The notes: generated from the letters alone by a model not told the origin. 64,000 nt of DNA from Acetobacteraceae bacterium (GCA_003164135.1 PLSD01000066.1:27435-91434), one strand, 5' to 3'; counted from the first letter of the stretch, positions 34,822-43,516 are shown. Numbers and translations: made by a program.

Positions 34822-35731
34822 ACCTACAATCATCGCCACCGGTCTGGCGTTTCCCGAAGGACCGGTCGTGCTCGCGGACGGCAGCATTCTAGTCGTCGAA
34901 GTAATGGGCGGGCACCTCACGCGCATCAGCCCGGACGGTGCGCGCACGGTGGTCGCGCAAACCGGCGGCGGTCCGAATGGCGCCGCCATCGGCCCAGGCG
35001 GACTCTGCTACATCTGCAACAACGGCGGCATGGGGCCGTCCCAGGTGCCCGGTATCTGGCTCCCCAGCGAGGCCCCGCACGATACGCCGCCGGGCAGCAT
35101 CCAGACCGTCGATCTCTCCTCCGGCAACGTGCGCACACTTTACGCCCACACACCGGAGACACCGTTCTGGGGACCAAACGACCTGGTATTCGACGCGCAT
35201 GGCGGCTTCTGGTTCACTGATTTCGGGCGTGATCGCGGCCGCATGCGCCAGCGCGGCGGGGTGTACTACGCCAAAGCTGATGGCAGCGCGATCACCGAGG
35301 CCATCACCCCGCTCGACGGCGCCAACGGCATCGGCCTTTCACCTGACGGCACCACGCTCTATGTCGCCGAGACCTACTCCTCGCACCTCTGGCAATTCCG
35401 CCTTTCCGCCCCAGGCACGGTGGACCGCGCGGCAGGCCACTTCCCGCATGGCGGCAGCATCCTCGGCCGCGCCGGCCCCGGCCAGTTTCTGGACAGTCTG
35501 GCGGTGGATAGCGCCGGCAACATCTGCTGCGCCTCGCCGGGCCTCGGCCACATCCTGGTATTTTCCCCAGCAGGCGGGCCGCCGCAGGCCATTGCCATGC
35601 CGGATTTCCTCACCACCAACATCGCCTTCGGCGGGCCGGACCGGCAAACCGCCTTCATCACCCTGGGCAGCTCGGGCCGCCTCGTCTCGCTACCGTGGCC
35701 GCGCCCAGGGCTAAGGTTGCACCATGGCTAA
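34811..35731 (+). CDS. SMP-30/gluconolactonase family beta-propeller
   Basis: The TTG at 34,811, behind GGGGGACGCGAG, gives 306 residues starting just before the conserved EPTIIATGLAFPEGPVVLADGSILVVEV; an upstream ATG at 34,715 would lie inside the previous gene. Calcium-site residues of the six-bladed propeller are seen as the Glu of FPEGP, the Asn of WGPNDLVFDAHGGFWFTDFG and GANGIGLSPDGTTLYVAET. Family members hydrolyse lactones. It overlaps the ABM-like gene by 11 bp and ends the operon, meeting the SnoaL gene stop to stop. Confidence 0.85.
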   Translation: MATEPTIIATGLAFPEGPVVLADGSILVVEVMGGHLTRISPDGARTVVAQTGGGPNGAAIGPGGLCYICNNGGMGPSQVPGIWLPSEAPHDTPPGSIQTVDLSSGNVRTLYAHTPETPFWGPNDLVFDAHGGFWFTDFGRDRGRMRQRGGVYYAKADGSAITEAITPLDGANGIGLSPDGTTLYVAETYSSHLWQFRLSAPGTVDRAAGHFPHGGSILGRAGPGQFLDSLAVDSAGNICCASPGLGHILVFSPAGGPPQAIAMPDFLTTNIAFGGPDRQTAFITLGSSGRLVSLPWPRPGLRLHHG

Positions 35732-36169
35732 TCAACCCTCCGGCAACAGACCAGCCGGCACATTATACCGCCAGCAGTTTTCCTCGTAACGCGAACTTAT
35801 CCGCCAGCCTTTCGGTGTCCGGACAAATTCATCCCGGTACCACAGGCCGACCACCATCACATGGCCGTCCGGCTGCAACACCATCGGGTTGGTGCAGATG
35901 GTCTTGCCATAAGCGCGGTCGCCTTCGATTTTAAGTTTGGTGGTGGAAATGATGTGCTGGGTGGCGCGCAGCACCTGCATGCTTTGCGCGAGAAACGCTT
36001 TGATCTCCGGCAAAGTGCCTTTCACGCCGACCATTTCGGTATAGTCGATCACCGCATCGGGCGTGAACACCTCATCAAGCGCGTCCCAGTCCCGAGTGTC
36101 TATCGCGTAGCAATATTCCACCATCAATTCCTGAATTTCCAGGCGGTCGGATATTTCGTCCAGTGTCAT
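35732..36169 (-). CDS. SnoaL/NTF2-fold small protein
   Basis: A 145-residue protein beginning MTLDEISDRLEIQELMVEYCYAIDTRDWDALDEVFTPDAVIDYTEMVG, the standard opening of SnoaL_4-type proteins common near SDRs and Rieske genes. The cavity His/Asp pattern of steroid isomerases is only partly present (AVIDYTE, HIISTTK). AGGGGGA lies upstream of the start. It is convergent with the lactonase gene with adjacent stops, and the 250 bp upstream (36,170-36,419) contain no gene that can be supported. Confidence 0.82.
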   Translation of the reverse strand: MTLDEISDRLEIQELMVEYCYAIDTRDWDALDEVFTPDAVIDYTEMVGVKGTLPEIKAFLAQSMQVLRATQHIISTTKLKIEGDRAYGKTICTNPMVLQPDGHVMVVGLWYRDEFVRTPKGWRISSRYEENCWRYNVPAGLLPEG

Positions 36170-36419
36170 GGCTGGTTCCCCCTATTTGCGACGACAGTAG
36201 GGGGGCTTGAACCACTGATCGGTCCCGCCGGATGGTAGGTGGGATACCGAGGCAGGCGGCCTGGAGCTTAAAAAATTTCTGGAAAAAATACGCAAACGAT
36301 GACTGCTTTCGTCTTACGCGCCGTTTCCGGTCGCGTGCATTATCCGCTGGCGCGGCCGTGGAAAAAATGGCGCCGCGAGACGATCGTCCAACATGCGGCC
36401 CCTCGCACAACTAAAAAAT

Positions 36420-37271
36420 CTAACCTTGCGGATCAGGTTTAATGAATTTCAAGGTCCAGCGGTCGCTTTCCCCAATAGCCAGATATTTCGCGCGGTCGGT
36501 CTCACCCATAGCCAGCACCGGCGGCAACGTCCACACCCCTTTCGGATAGGTCTTGGTATCGCGAGGATTATCGCCAATCGGTGACTCCCCGGCCAGTTTG
36601 AATCCGGCATGTTCAATCAACGCAATGGCATAATCCTCGCGGACATAGCCGCTTTTCGCCCGCGGGTCCTGAAGCTGCGTAGCCAAGCCGCGATGATCCT
36701 CAATGCCGAACACCCCGCCAGGCTTCAGCGCGGCATAAATCGCGGCAAGTTTTTCCGCCGCGGTGCCATTGGCCATCCAGTCATGCAGGTTCCTGAAAGA
36801 GAGGATCAGGTCGATGGAATCAGGTGCTGCCAGCGGCGCGTTATCGGAAAAAACCGAGACCTGCACGCGTCCGTAACAGGCTGGGTTGTCCCGCAGCTTC
36901 GCCAGAAATCCCGCCCGCGCGGCCAGTTCGCGTGCGCTGTTCACTGGCGGGGGCGGAATCGCCGCGCGGTACTGGCCTCGGGCTTTAAGATACGGGGCCA
37001 GAATCTCCGTCCAGTAACCCCCGCCGGGGTCTATCTCCAGCACGGACAAATCATCGCGCAGCCCAAAGAAGGCGAGTGCCTGCGCCGGCCGCCGGTAGCG
37101 GTCCCGCGCCACGTTCGCCGGGCTGCGCTGGGGCCCGGCAATAATATCCGCGAGACTCTCCTCCGCCGCCCACGCGCTGCCTCCCGCCGCGGCGGCGGCA
37201 ATGGCGGCAGCGGACACAGTTGCCGCAAACTGCCGGCGGGAGAGGCTTTTACGCATCCGGAACTCCTGCAT
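36420..37271 (-). CDS. Exported (Tat-signal) class I methyltransferase-like protein
   Basis: Starting at the ATG at 37,271 behind GGAG, the product is 283 residues. It opens MQEFRMRKSLSRRQFAATVS followed by an Ala-rich segment ending AWAAEE, a twin-arginine signal with RR at the expected place. The mature part has a Rossmann methyltransferase pattern: VLEIDPGGGYWTEILAPYL as motif I and DSIDLILSFRNLHDW as motif IV. Family relatives are annotated as predicted methyltransferases of the COG4798 type. A SAM-dependent enzyme in the periplasm is puzzling, because SAM is not expected there. It lies 19 bp downstream of a marR gene. Confidence 0.75.
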   Translation of the reverse strand: MQEFRMRKSLSRRQFAATVSAAAIAAAAAGGSAWAAEESLADIIAGPQRSPANVARDRYRRPAQALAFFGLRDDLSVLEIDPGGGYWTEILAPYLKARGQYRAAIPPPPVNSARELAARAGFLAKLRDNPACYGRVQVSVFSDNAPLAAPDSIDLILSFRNLHDWMANGTAAEKLAAIYAALKPGGVFGIEDHRGLATQLQDPRAKSGYVREDYAIALIEHAGFKLAGESPIGDNPRDTKTYPKGVWTLPPVLAMGETDRAKYLAIGESDRWTLKFIKPDPQG

Positions 37272-37290
37272 GGGATCGCTCCATAGCGGC

Positions 37291-37845
37291 TCAGTCGTCG
37301 TTGTTGATATCCAGTTCGGCAAGCTGGCTGCCGAATTCCTCCGCCCGGCCGCTCTCTAGCGTCTCCGCGACAATTTTCTTCAGGTTCTGCTTCACCGTGT
37401 ACAGCACTTCCTCGGTAACGCGCTGTTGCTCGGGCGTGATGTTGCGCAGGATACGGTCGTTGATTTTGGTGGAAATCGCGATCATCTTCTGAATGACATC
37501 GAACCCCTGCTCGGTGATGAACACCCGCTTCACCCGCCGGTCGGTGGCATCCGGGCGGCGCACCACATGGCCGGTTATCTCCAGCCGGTCCACCAGCCCG
37601 CCCACGGTCACCTTCCCAACCTCCAGCAACCGCGCGAGGTCCACCTGCATCATGCCGTCATTGCCCCCGCGCGCCAGCGCGGTCAGCACGGTCCACTGTG
37701 AGCGTGTAATCCCCAGCGGCCGCATGGTCTGGTCCATCACGGTGCGCCGGATGCGCGAGACGTCATGCACCAAATAACCGAACTTGAACGGCTTGGGAGA
37801 CGGGCGTTTTACAGCTGGTTTGGCTTTTTTAACGACGGAAGACAT
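37291..37845 (-). CDS. MarR family transcriptional regulator
   Basis: From the ATG at 37,845 the protein is 184 residues; a longer frame to 37,890 is possible. After a Lys-rich N-terminus (VVKKAKPAVKRPSPKP) the winged helix follows: GITRSQWTVLTALARGG, MMQVDLARLLEVGKVTVGGLVDRLEITGHVVRRPDATDRRVKRVFITEQG. This is the typical MarR wing with DxRxR. It is transcribed divergently from the nitroreductase gene and just upstream of the methyltransferase-like gene, which it probably regulates along with itself. No clear dyad was found in the intergenic region. Confidence 0.9.
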   Translation of the reverse strand: MSSVVKKAKPAVKRPSPKPFKFGYLVHDVSRIRRTVMDQTMRPLGITRSQWTVLTALARGGNDGMMQVDLARLLEVGKVTVGGLVDRLEITGHVVRRPDATDRRVKRVFITEQGFDVIQKMIAISTKINDRILRNITPEQQRVTEEVLYTVKQNLKKIVAETLESGRAEEFGSQLAELDINNDD

Positions 37846-38165
37846 AACAGACCACAAGCCCCAAAGTCGATGGAATTTCGTTACATACAATCATGCGTTA
37901 ACCGGGCCGCTGGTGCAACCGTAAAATCACCCAGGCGCTTACGATTGCGTAGCGGACTAGTTTTTCGGCCTCTGATTCTTAAGGGTAATTTCCCAAGAAA
38001 CCCGGCTTTTGCCGAATATTTGCCGGCTTACCATATCCGCAAAACCGTGGTCCCGGCGGCATCCACCGGTTTGCCAGCCTAAATTTCCCAAAAACACCGC
38101 GCGGGATATGTACACTAGCTACCGATCCGCTACATCCAGATAAACATGCCATGAGGACTCAACGT
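37846..38165. other. 320-bp divergent intergenic region (MarR / nitroreductase)
   Basis: No gene is evident. A near-identical motif AATTTCCCAAnAAAC occurs twice in the same direction, at 37,987-38,001 and around 38,082-38,095, and could be a spaced regulator site. The region probably holds the promoters of marR and of the nitroreductase gene, but no convincing -35/-10 pair stands out. Confidence 0.4.
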
Positions 38166-38837
38166 ATGAATGTCGCAGACGCCGTCGCCAGCCGCCACTC
38201 CACGCGCGGCTTTCTGGACCAGCAGGTGCCCCCAGCGCTGATCCGCAAAATCATCGCCCAGGCCACGCGCGCGCCGTCCGGTGGTAACCTGCAACCCTGG
38301 CATTTGCATATCCTCGGCGGCGAACCCCTGCAAAACTTCAAAACCCTCATGCAGCAACGGCTGGACGACAAAACCTTGCGCGAGGAACCGGAATACCACG
38401 TCTACCCGCCCCATCTGGTCCCCCCGTACACCGACCGCCGCTTCGCCGTGGGTGAAGCGCTCTACGCCCGCCTCGGCATCCCGCGCGAGGACAAACTCGC
38501 CCGCCGCGCCTGGTTCGCCCGCAACTTCGCCTTTTTCGGCGCCCCGCTGGCCCTATTTTGCACCGTCGACCGCCTGATGGGGCCGCCGCAATGGTCGGAC
38601 CTCGGCATGCTCCTGCAAACCATCATGCTGCTGCTGCGCGCCGAAGGCCTGGATAGCTGCGCGCAGGAATGCTGGGCACTCTACCCGCGCACCATCTCCG
38701 AATTCCTCAACCTGCCGCCCGAGCGCATGCTGTTCTGCGGCATGTCCATCGGCTACGCCGACCCGGCGCAACCGGCCAACCAGCTCGTCACCACCCGCGC
38801 GCCGCTGGACGAGGTCGCGCAGTTCATCGGCCTCTGA
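38166..38837 (+). CDS. Nitroreductase family protein
   Basis: The ATG at 38,166, preceded by AGGA, gives 223 residues; an ATG 15 bases upstream is the alternative. Family signatures are AVASRHSTRGFLDQQVP with the FMN-phosphate Arg/Ser set, ATRAPSGGNLQPWHLHIL, and a C-terminal GMSIGYADPAQPANQLVTTRAPLDEVAQFIG. Such enzymes are FMN-dependent NAD(P)H oxidoreductases acting on nitro compounds, quinones or enones. It lies upstream of a three-gene membrane module, separated by 116 bp. Confidence 0.9.
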   Translation: MNVADAVASRHSTRGFLDQQVPPALIRKIIAQATRAPSGGNLQPWHLHILGGEPLQNFKTLMQQRLDDKTLREEPEYHVYPPHLVPPYTDRRFAVGEALYARLGIPREDKLARRAWFARNFAFFGAPLALFCTVDRLMGPPQWSDLGMLLQTIMLLLRAEGLDSCAQECWALYPRTISEFLNLPPERMLFCGMSIGYADPAQPANQLVTTRAPLDEVAQFIGL

Positions 38838-38953
38838 CGCAACACTGTATAATCGATTCCAGGCTTGTCCCAGTCTTAAGTACAGCGGCGGCGATGCGCG
38901 GGTTCTGATACGCTCGCATCATCAAAAATCAGTTGTCATCGGGGAGACCAGCA

Positions 38954-39676
38954 TTGTCCAACATGAATCGCAACGCCCAGCTCATCACGGCCTGGTGCGG
39001 GCCCATCTTCACCGGGCTGTTCGCCATCGGCGGCGCCATTATCGGCCGCTTCATCCCCACCCTGCTGCACCCGTCGGACCCGGCCTCCGTCTTCGTCGCC
39101 AATGTCGTCAGCCACGACATGCAAATCCGCCTCGGCGCCTTCATCATGATGCTGTCGGTCTGCTTCATGGCCCCCTGGGGTGCCGGCATCGCCGCCCAAA
39201 CCCGCCAGAAGGAAGGCAACTTCCCCGCACTCAGCTACGCCCAGCTCGCCTGCGTCGGCTGCGGCACCGCGATTGCCATGATGATGGCTTTCTTCTGGGC
39301 CGTCATGGCCTACCGCCCGGCGGAATACCTGCCGAGCGTCGTGCAGTTCGCCGCCGACCTCGCCTATTTCATGCCGCTGTTCAGCTGGCCCATCTTCTCC
39401 GGCTGGTGCTTCCTCATCGCCGTCGCGGTGCTCACGGACGACACCGGCAACCCGGTATATCCGCGCTGGGTCGGCTACGTGAACATCTGGGCCGGGCTGC
39501 TGTATATCCCAGGAGGCATCATCCTGTTCTTCAAAACCGGCCCCTTCGCCTGGGACGGCATTCTCGGCCTCTACATCCCCTTCATCGCCTTCTTCCTGTG
39601 GATTCTGGTGATGACCTGGGCGATGATCCGCAACATCAACGCCGGCCAGTTTTACACAGGCACGCCAGCCCGCTAA
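38954..39676 (+). CDS. Multipass membrane protein of unknown function
   Basis: The TTG at 38,954 has GGGGAGA six bases upstream and gives 240 residues; an ATG at 38,963 is the alternative. About six hydrophobic helices are visible (for example GPIFTGLFAIGGAIIGRFI, IRLGAFIMMLSVCFMAPWG, CGTAIAMMMAFFWAVMAY, YVNIWAGLLYIPGGIILFF, FIAFFLWILVMTWAMI). There is no haem-binding His array. It is followed 12 bp later by a cytochrome-oxidase-subunit-III-like gene and then a subunit-IV-like gene, so it is probably the third part of the same complex. I cannot name its family. Confidence 0.75.
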   Translation: MSNMNRNAQLITAWCGPIFTGLFAIGGAIIGRFIPTLLHPSDPASVFVANVVSHDMQIRLGAFIMMLSVCFMAPWGAGIAAQTRQKEGNFPALSYAQLACVGCGTAIAMMMAFFWAVMAYRPAEYLPSVVQFAADLAYFMPLFSWPIFSGWCFLIAVAVLTDDTGNPVYPRWVGYVNIWAGLLYIPGGIILFFKTGPFAWDGILGLYIPFIAFFLWILVMTWAMIRNINAGQFYTGTPAR

Positions 39677-39688
39677 GCCTATGCCAGC

Positions 39689-40282
39689 ATGTCACCGAAG
39701 GACCTGACCCCCATCCCGAAAGCGCCCGGGCGGCACCTGCCGGGCGAAGCAGGCATCTGGATTCTGGTCTTCGGCGACATGGTGATGTTCTCCATCTTCT
39801 TCACCGTCTTCGCCCTCGCGCAGAGCCAGGAGATGCAGGTCTTCACCCAGGCCCGCACCCTGCTCAACCCATGGTTCGGCCTCGCCAACACCATCCTGCT
39901 GGTCTCCGCCTCCTGGTTTGTCGCCACCGGCGTTAAAAAATTCCGCGCCGGCGGCAGCGGCAATGTGCAGCTTTACTTCCTGCTCGGCTTGCTCTGCGGC
40001 GTTGGCTTCGTCATCAACAAAGTCTTTGAATGGGGCGAGAAATTCCGCGCCGGCATCACCCCGGCAACGAACGACTTCTTCATGTACTACTTCATCTTCA
40101 CCGGCATCCACCTGGTCCACGTGTTCCTCGGGCTCGGGGTACTTACCTACATGCGCGGAGTCAGCCGCCGCGCCACGCCGGGGCCTAACGACCTGCGCAA
40201 CCTGGAAAGCGGCGCCACCTTCTGGCATCTGGTCGACCTGCTGTGGATCGTCCTCTTCGCCATCCTGTATCTGGCCCGGTAA
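39689..40282 (+). CDS. Cytochrome c oxidase subunit III-like (NorE-like) protein
   Basis: A 197-residue protein with five predicted helices. It opens HLPGEAGIWILVFGDMVMFSIFFTVFA, the typical start of NorE/CoxIII-like proteins, and has the conserved TNDFFMYYFIFTGIHLVHVFLGLGVL and GATFWHLVDLLWIVLFAILYL with its His residues. NorE helps nitric oxide reductase, but no norB or norC is present here. The next gene starts immediately after the stop. It probably supports a haem-copper or other oxidoreductase of the catabolic region. Confidence 0.88.
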   Translation: MSPKDLTPIPKAPGRHLPGEAGIWILVFGDMVMFSIFFTVFALAQSQEMQVFTQARTLLNPWFGLANTILLVSASWFVATGVKKFRAGGSGNVQLYFLLGLLCGVGFVINKVFEWGEKFRAGITPATNDFFMYYFIFTGIHLVHVFLGLGVLTYMRGVSRRATPGPNDLRNLESGATFWHLVDLLWIVLFAILYLAR

Positions 40283-40585
40283 ATGCCCATGCTTTCAGCA
40301 CGCGCGCTCCGCGCCACCTTCCGCCGTATCGACAGCATCACCTGCACCTGGGCAATCCTCGTCGCCGCAACCATATTTTCGTTCTGCGTCGGCACCGGCG
40401 CGCGCGCCGCCACCACCGCCACCGGCTATGCCACCATAACCGTCCTTGCGCTGGCCTTCATCAAAGTCTGGCTCGTGGGCATGGACTTCATGGAACTGCG
40501 CAACGCACCATGGCCGCTGAAATACCTCTACACCGCGTGGTGCATCATCGTCTGCACCACCTTGGTCGTCATCAGCACCGTATAA
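40283..40585 (+). CDS. Cytochrome c oxidase subunit IV-like (NorF-like) small membrane protein
   Basis: A 100-residue protein starting on the base after the stop of the subunit-III-like gene. It has three hydrophobic helices (TWAILVAATIFSFCVG, GYATITVLALAFIKVWLVGMDFMEL and YTAWCIIVCTTLVVIS). The KVWLVGMDFMELRNAPW stretch is the hallmark of prokaryotic subunit IV/NorF proteins. The pair with the NorE-like gene is a familiar unit. It is convergent with the CrtC-like gene, 12 bp away. Confidence 0.85.
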   Translation: MPMLSARALRATFRRIDSITCTWAILVAATIFSFCVGTGARAATTATGYATITVLALAFIKVWLVGMDFMELRNAPWPLKYLYTAWCIIVCTTLVVISTV

Positions 40586-40597
40586 CGCAACCCTGCA

Positions 40598-41593
40598 TCA
40601 CCCCAGCGGCGGCGGCACGGGCTGCGGCCGGTAGCGCGCGCCCCGGCCGCGCGGATTGCGGTAAACCATGCTGGAATTCTCCATCGCCATACCGTGCCCG
40701 ACCTTATCGCCCATGGTCCAGCGCACCAGAGCGAGACCAACATCGAGGTTCGGATACACCGGCCAAGGACCGCCCGCGATGGTCGCGCCGTACAGCCGGT
40801 ACGTCCGGCCAGTTTCATCCTCGGCATCGAAGACCACCGCAACCGGCTGATACCCCAGCCGGGTGACATGCAACTGGCCGCGCACCAGCCCCCGGACCTC
40901 ACCGTTTTCGGTGACATAACCATGCGCCAGCGGCCGCAGAATTTCAGTCTCCGCGGGGTCCGCCGGGAAAAAGGCGTGAATTGCGAAATTATTATCGAAC
41001 GTTGCGCCAAGCCACATCATGGCGGCGAGATCGACCTCGGTCCGCGGCCCCCAGCTATGGTCCATCACCTGCACGCAATCGACGGCAAAGCGCTCCCCGC
41101 GCACGGTGATCTCGCCGGTGACATGCGCGCTCATGTCGAAATGATTATTGTACGCGTCGGCAAAATTCCAGTCGTCACCTTTAGTTTTTCGGGTCACCGG
41201 GTCCATTTTCGGGTCAGCGGTGTCATAGGGTTCCATGATCCCGCGCACGTCGAAATGGATGCTGGTGTTATCCACGCCGGTGTAATCAACCCGGTAATCG
41301 CGCGGGCTCAGCGCTTTCACGCTCAATCCGTTTGCCAGCGAATATTCCCGCAGGCTTTTGGGCATCGGCAGATACGAGTGGTGAGAAATATACCACGTAT
41401 CATCAGGGCTTCCCACCAGCCCGCGCCAGATGCGTACATCGCTCATCACCGCGCCGACATTGGGCCGGAACAAGGCTTGCAGATGCCCGCAGATCGCATG
41501 TTCAGGGATAAAGAATGCGAAGTAGTTGGTCTCGGCCCAGTTATGGGCCTGCGGGTCGGTAGGGTGGAATTCGAGATCCTTGTCCAGAATCAT
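40598..41593 (-). CDS. CrtC/AttH-like lipocalin-fold protein (DUF7064/7065 type), copy A
   Basis: A 331-residue beta-rich protein with no signal peptide. The key motif is VQVMDHSWGPRTEVDLAAMMWLGATFDN, where DHSWG matches the core of CrtC-type hydratases and related AttH-like proteins. The N-terminal domain contains HNWAETNYFAFFIPE and ISHHSYLPMP. Paralogue B at 43,517-44,464 shares the DHSWGARNW motif. Their common neighbourhood with a phosphotransferase-family gene suggests action on an isoprenoid or steroid-like alcohol. A hydratase or isomerase role is inference from the fold. Confidence 0.7.
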   Translation of the reverse strand: MILDKDLEFHPTDPQAHNWAETNYFAFFIPEHAICGHLQALFRPNVGAVMSDVRIWRGLVGSPDDTWYISHHSYLPMPKSLREYSLANGLSVKALSPRDYRVDYTGVDNTSIHFDVRGIMEPYDTADPKMDPVTRKTKGDDWNFADAYNNHFDMSAHVTGEITVRGERFAVDCVQVMDHSWGPRTEVDLAAMMWLGATFDNNFAIHAFFPADPAETEILRPLAHGYVTENGEVRGLVRGQLHVTRLGYQPVAVVFDAEDETGRTYRLYGATIAGGPWPVYPNLDVGLALVRWTMGDKVGHGMAMENSSMVYRNPRGRGARYRPQPVPPPLG

Positions 41594-41640
41594 GGCGTTA
41601 TCCTTTGTGTCTATCGCCGCTTCTTCACCCCGCGAGGGGG

Positions 41641-41661
41641 CGGCCTGCTCCCCGCAGGCCG
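41641..41661. terminator. Hairpin between leftward genes
   Basis: CGGCCTGC and GCAGGCCG form a perfect 8-bp stem with a 5-base loop in the 90-bp gap between two leftward genes. No T-run follows on the minus strand, so it may be a pause, a processing hairpin or a weak terminator. Confidence 0.4.
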
Positions 41662-41683
41662 TATTGTCTCAGATCGCTTGGGC

Positions 41684-42214
41684 TTAGATTAGGGTTTCCA
41701 GCGGCGGCAGCGATTTCGGGTCCGGCTCCCAGCCCTGGCCGAGCAGCCAGATGCGCTCACGCAAAATTTGTTCCTTGGCGTGGGCGGTGATGCTGTGCGT
41801 GATATGTTTAAGCTTGGTGGTATCCTGGCCGGTGTAGAGCGCGGTGATCAGCGCGCCGAGTTTATCGCGCAAATCAACGTTGGTGGCTTCCAGTTCGGCG
41901 GGGTCCGTCTTGGCGCGGTCCAGAACGTCGGCACCAACCTCCGCGCTGTTGGCCAAAGCGTGCAGCGCATGCGCGGCGGCGGGCAGGTCCTTGGCCTGTT
42001 CTTGCAGGTTATCCGCCAGCGCCAGGGCGCGCGCGAGTTCGTCGCGGTCGTAGCGGTACATCAGGGCCTGGCGTTGCAGCACGATGTTGAGCGTGCCGAT
42101 GGCCAGCCGCGCCTGTTCGATGGCGAGTTTGTTGCTGGGGTCCACCGCCGGCAGCACAACGTCGGTCAGGGTCTTGATAACGGTCTGGATTTGCAGTGCG
42201 GGACGAATATCCAT
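41684..42214 (-). CDS. Helical protein of unknown function next to phosphotransferase
   Basis: From the ATG at 42,214 the product is 176 residues, with GAGGAGG inside the end of the upstream gene as its ribosome site. It is predicted to be almost wholly alpha-helical (LADNLQEQAKDLPAAAHALHALANSAEV, ATNVDLRDKLGALITALYTG), soluble and acidic-basic mixed. It starts one base after the stop of the phosphotransferase gene, so the two are made together. Similar short helical proteins are found beside phosphotransferase-family genes in catabolic clusters. I do not recognise a characterised family. Confidence 0.65.
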   Translation of the reverse strand: MDIRPALQIQTVIKTLTDVVLPAVDPSNKLAIEQARLAIGTLNIVLQRQALMYRYDRDELARALALADNLQEQAKDLPAAAHALHALANSAEVGADVLDRAKTDPAELEATNVDLRDKLGALITALYTGQDTTKLKHITHSITAHAKEQILRERIWLLGQGWEPDPKSLPPLETLI

Positions 42215-42215
42215 G

Positions 42216-43412
42216 TCAGAGGACCTCCTCGAGTTGGGTTCGCAGTTCATCGAGCAGCCCGTAGGATATCCCGGCCAGCCACGCGACCAGCACGTCCTGG
42301 TGGGTTTTGCCGTTGCGCGCGGCGCGCGAACCGGTGGCGAGGCAGATGGTAATGCTCTTGAAGCTGTTGAAGATGTCGTAATACTGCAGCGTCTTGCGGT
42401 TCACCGTCAGGCCCGAGGCTTTTTCGTATTCGGCGATGAATTCATCGAGCGGCGCCAGCCCACCGACGAGGAAGGTTTCGCCATCCTCGGCTTTGTGGCC
42501 GAACACTGTCTTCGTGGTCCAGGCCAGATCCTCATGGCGGTCGCCCAGATGCGTCAGCTCCCAGTCCAGCCAGGCGGAGATTTCGTTATTGTGTTCCGTG
42601 TAGAGGAAGTTGCCTGTACGGAAATCGCCATGGATGACCGAAATATGGTCCACCGGCGGCATGTTGTTGCGCATCCACGCCATGGCGAGGCGCATCACCG
42701 GCACATCCTCGTTGGCATCCTCCTCCCACACGCGCTCCCAATGGTTGAGCTGCCATTCCACCGCCTGTTTGCCAAGTGCCGGTTCATCGAAGGAGCTTAG
42801 CCCGGCGTTGCGCCAATCAAAGGAATGCACGATGCCCAGGTGCTTGATGAACTGCCCACCGAGTACGGGCCGCAGTTCCGGCGGAATCATGGTGCCAACC
42901 CCGGTGACATTGCTGGAGGAGGCCGTGGGTTTGGTCACGCCCTCGGCAAAGCCATAGATCATCGCGGGGTAGGGCAGGTATTTGCCTTCCTCATCCGCCC
43001 AGTAGGTCGGCGGGACCGGGATGTGGCCTTCCAACGCTTTGATAATCTGGAATTCGCACAACCGGCTGGTTTCCACCACGGATTCGGAAGGTTCCATGCG
43101 CAGCACCATCGGCGTGATGGTGGGGCCGACGCCGGGCTGGTTCCATTTCAGCTTGAACACCATTTGCAGCTTGGAGGCGCCGCCGGACAGCCAGTTGGCG
43201 TCGATGATCTCGAAATCACCCTTCAGTTCACTGCGGATCAGCGCCTGCGTGCCCTCGATGAGCGTGGTCAGCGCCAGCGGCGAATACGGCGGTCCCGCGC
43301 GGCGTTGCAACTTACGCGTCAGCACCCGGTCGATTTCCTTCTCACACGGAAAACGCTCACGCAGCTGAGCGATCCACTCATGCGTCGGATGGTTTTTATC
43401 CAGTCTGGGCAT
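42216..43412 (-). CDS. Phosphotransferase family protein (APH kinase fold)
   Basis: A 398-residue member of the aminoglycoside phosphotransferase/choline kinase superfamily. The catalytic HGDFRTGNFLYTEHNNEISAWLDWELTHLGDRHEDLAW contains the Brenner His-Gly-Asp and the metal-binding Asp. Ser/Gly-rich GGASKLQMVFKL forms the nucleotide loop. It is the second such protein in the window but has the full HGD motif that the first lacks. It lies in a leftward block with two CrtC-like genes; phosphorylation of a hydroxylated lipid intermediate is a reasonable guess. Confidence 0.82.
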   Translation of the reverse strand: MPRLDKNHPTHEWIAQLRERFPCEKEIDRVLTRKLQRRAGPPYSPLALTTLIEGTQALIRSELKGDFEIIDANWLSGGASKLQMVFKLKWNQPGVGPTITPMVLRMEPSESVVETSRLCEFQIIKALEGHIPVPPTYWADEEGKYLPYPAMIYGFAEGVTKPTASSSNVTGVGTMIPPELRPVLGGQFIKHLGIVHSFDWRNAGLSSFDEPALGKQAVEWQLNHWERVWEEDANEDVPVMRLAMAWMRNNMPPVDHISVIHGDFRTGNFLYTEHNNEISAWLDWELTHLGDRHEDLAWTTKTVFGHKAEDGETFLVGGLAPLDEFIAEYEKASGLTVNRKTLQYYDIFNSFKSITICLATGSRAARNGKTHQDVLVAWLAGISYGLLDELRTQLEEVL

Positions 43413-43516
43413 TCACACGTTCCTCTGTATTTGTTATTCTTGTAACAGCGGTTCGCACGGGACAACGCGCCCGTGTGTTTGTCGACCCAACTAAAGTGTG
43501 GCCAACTAAAGTATGG

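Noticed and set aside
39689..40585. Denitrification (NO reductase) locus
   Set aside because: Only NorE/NorF-like proteins occur; norC, norB, norQ and norD are absent.
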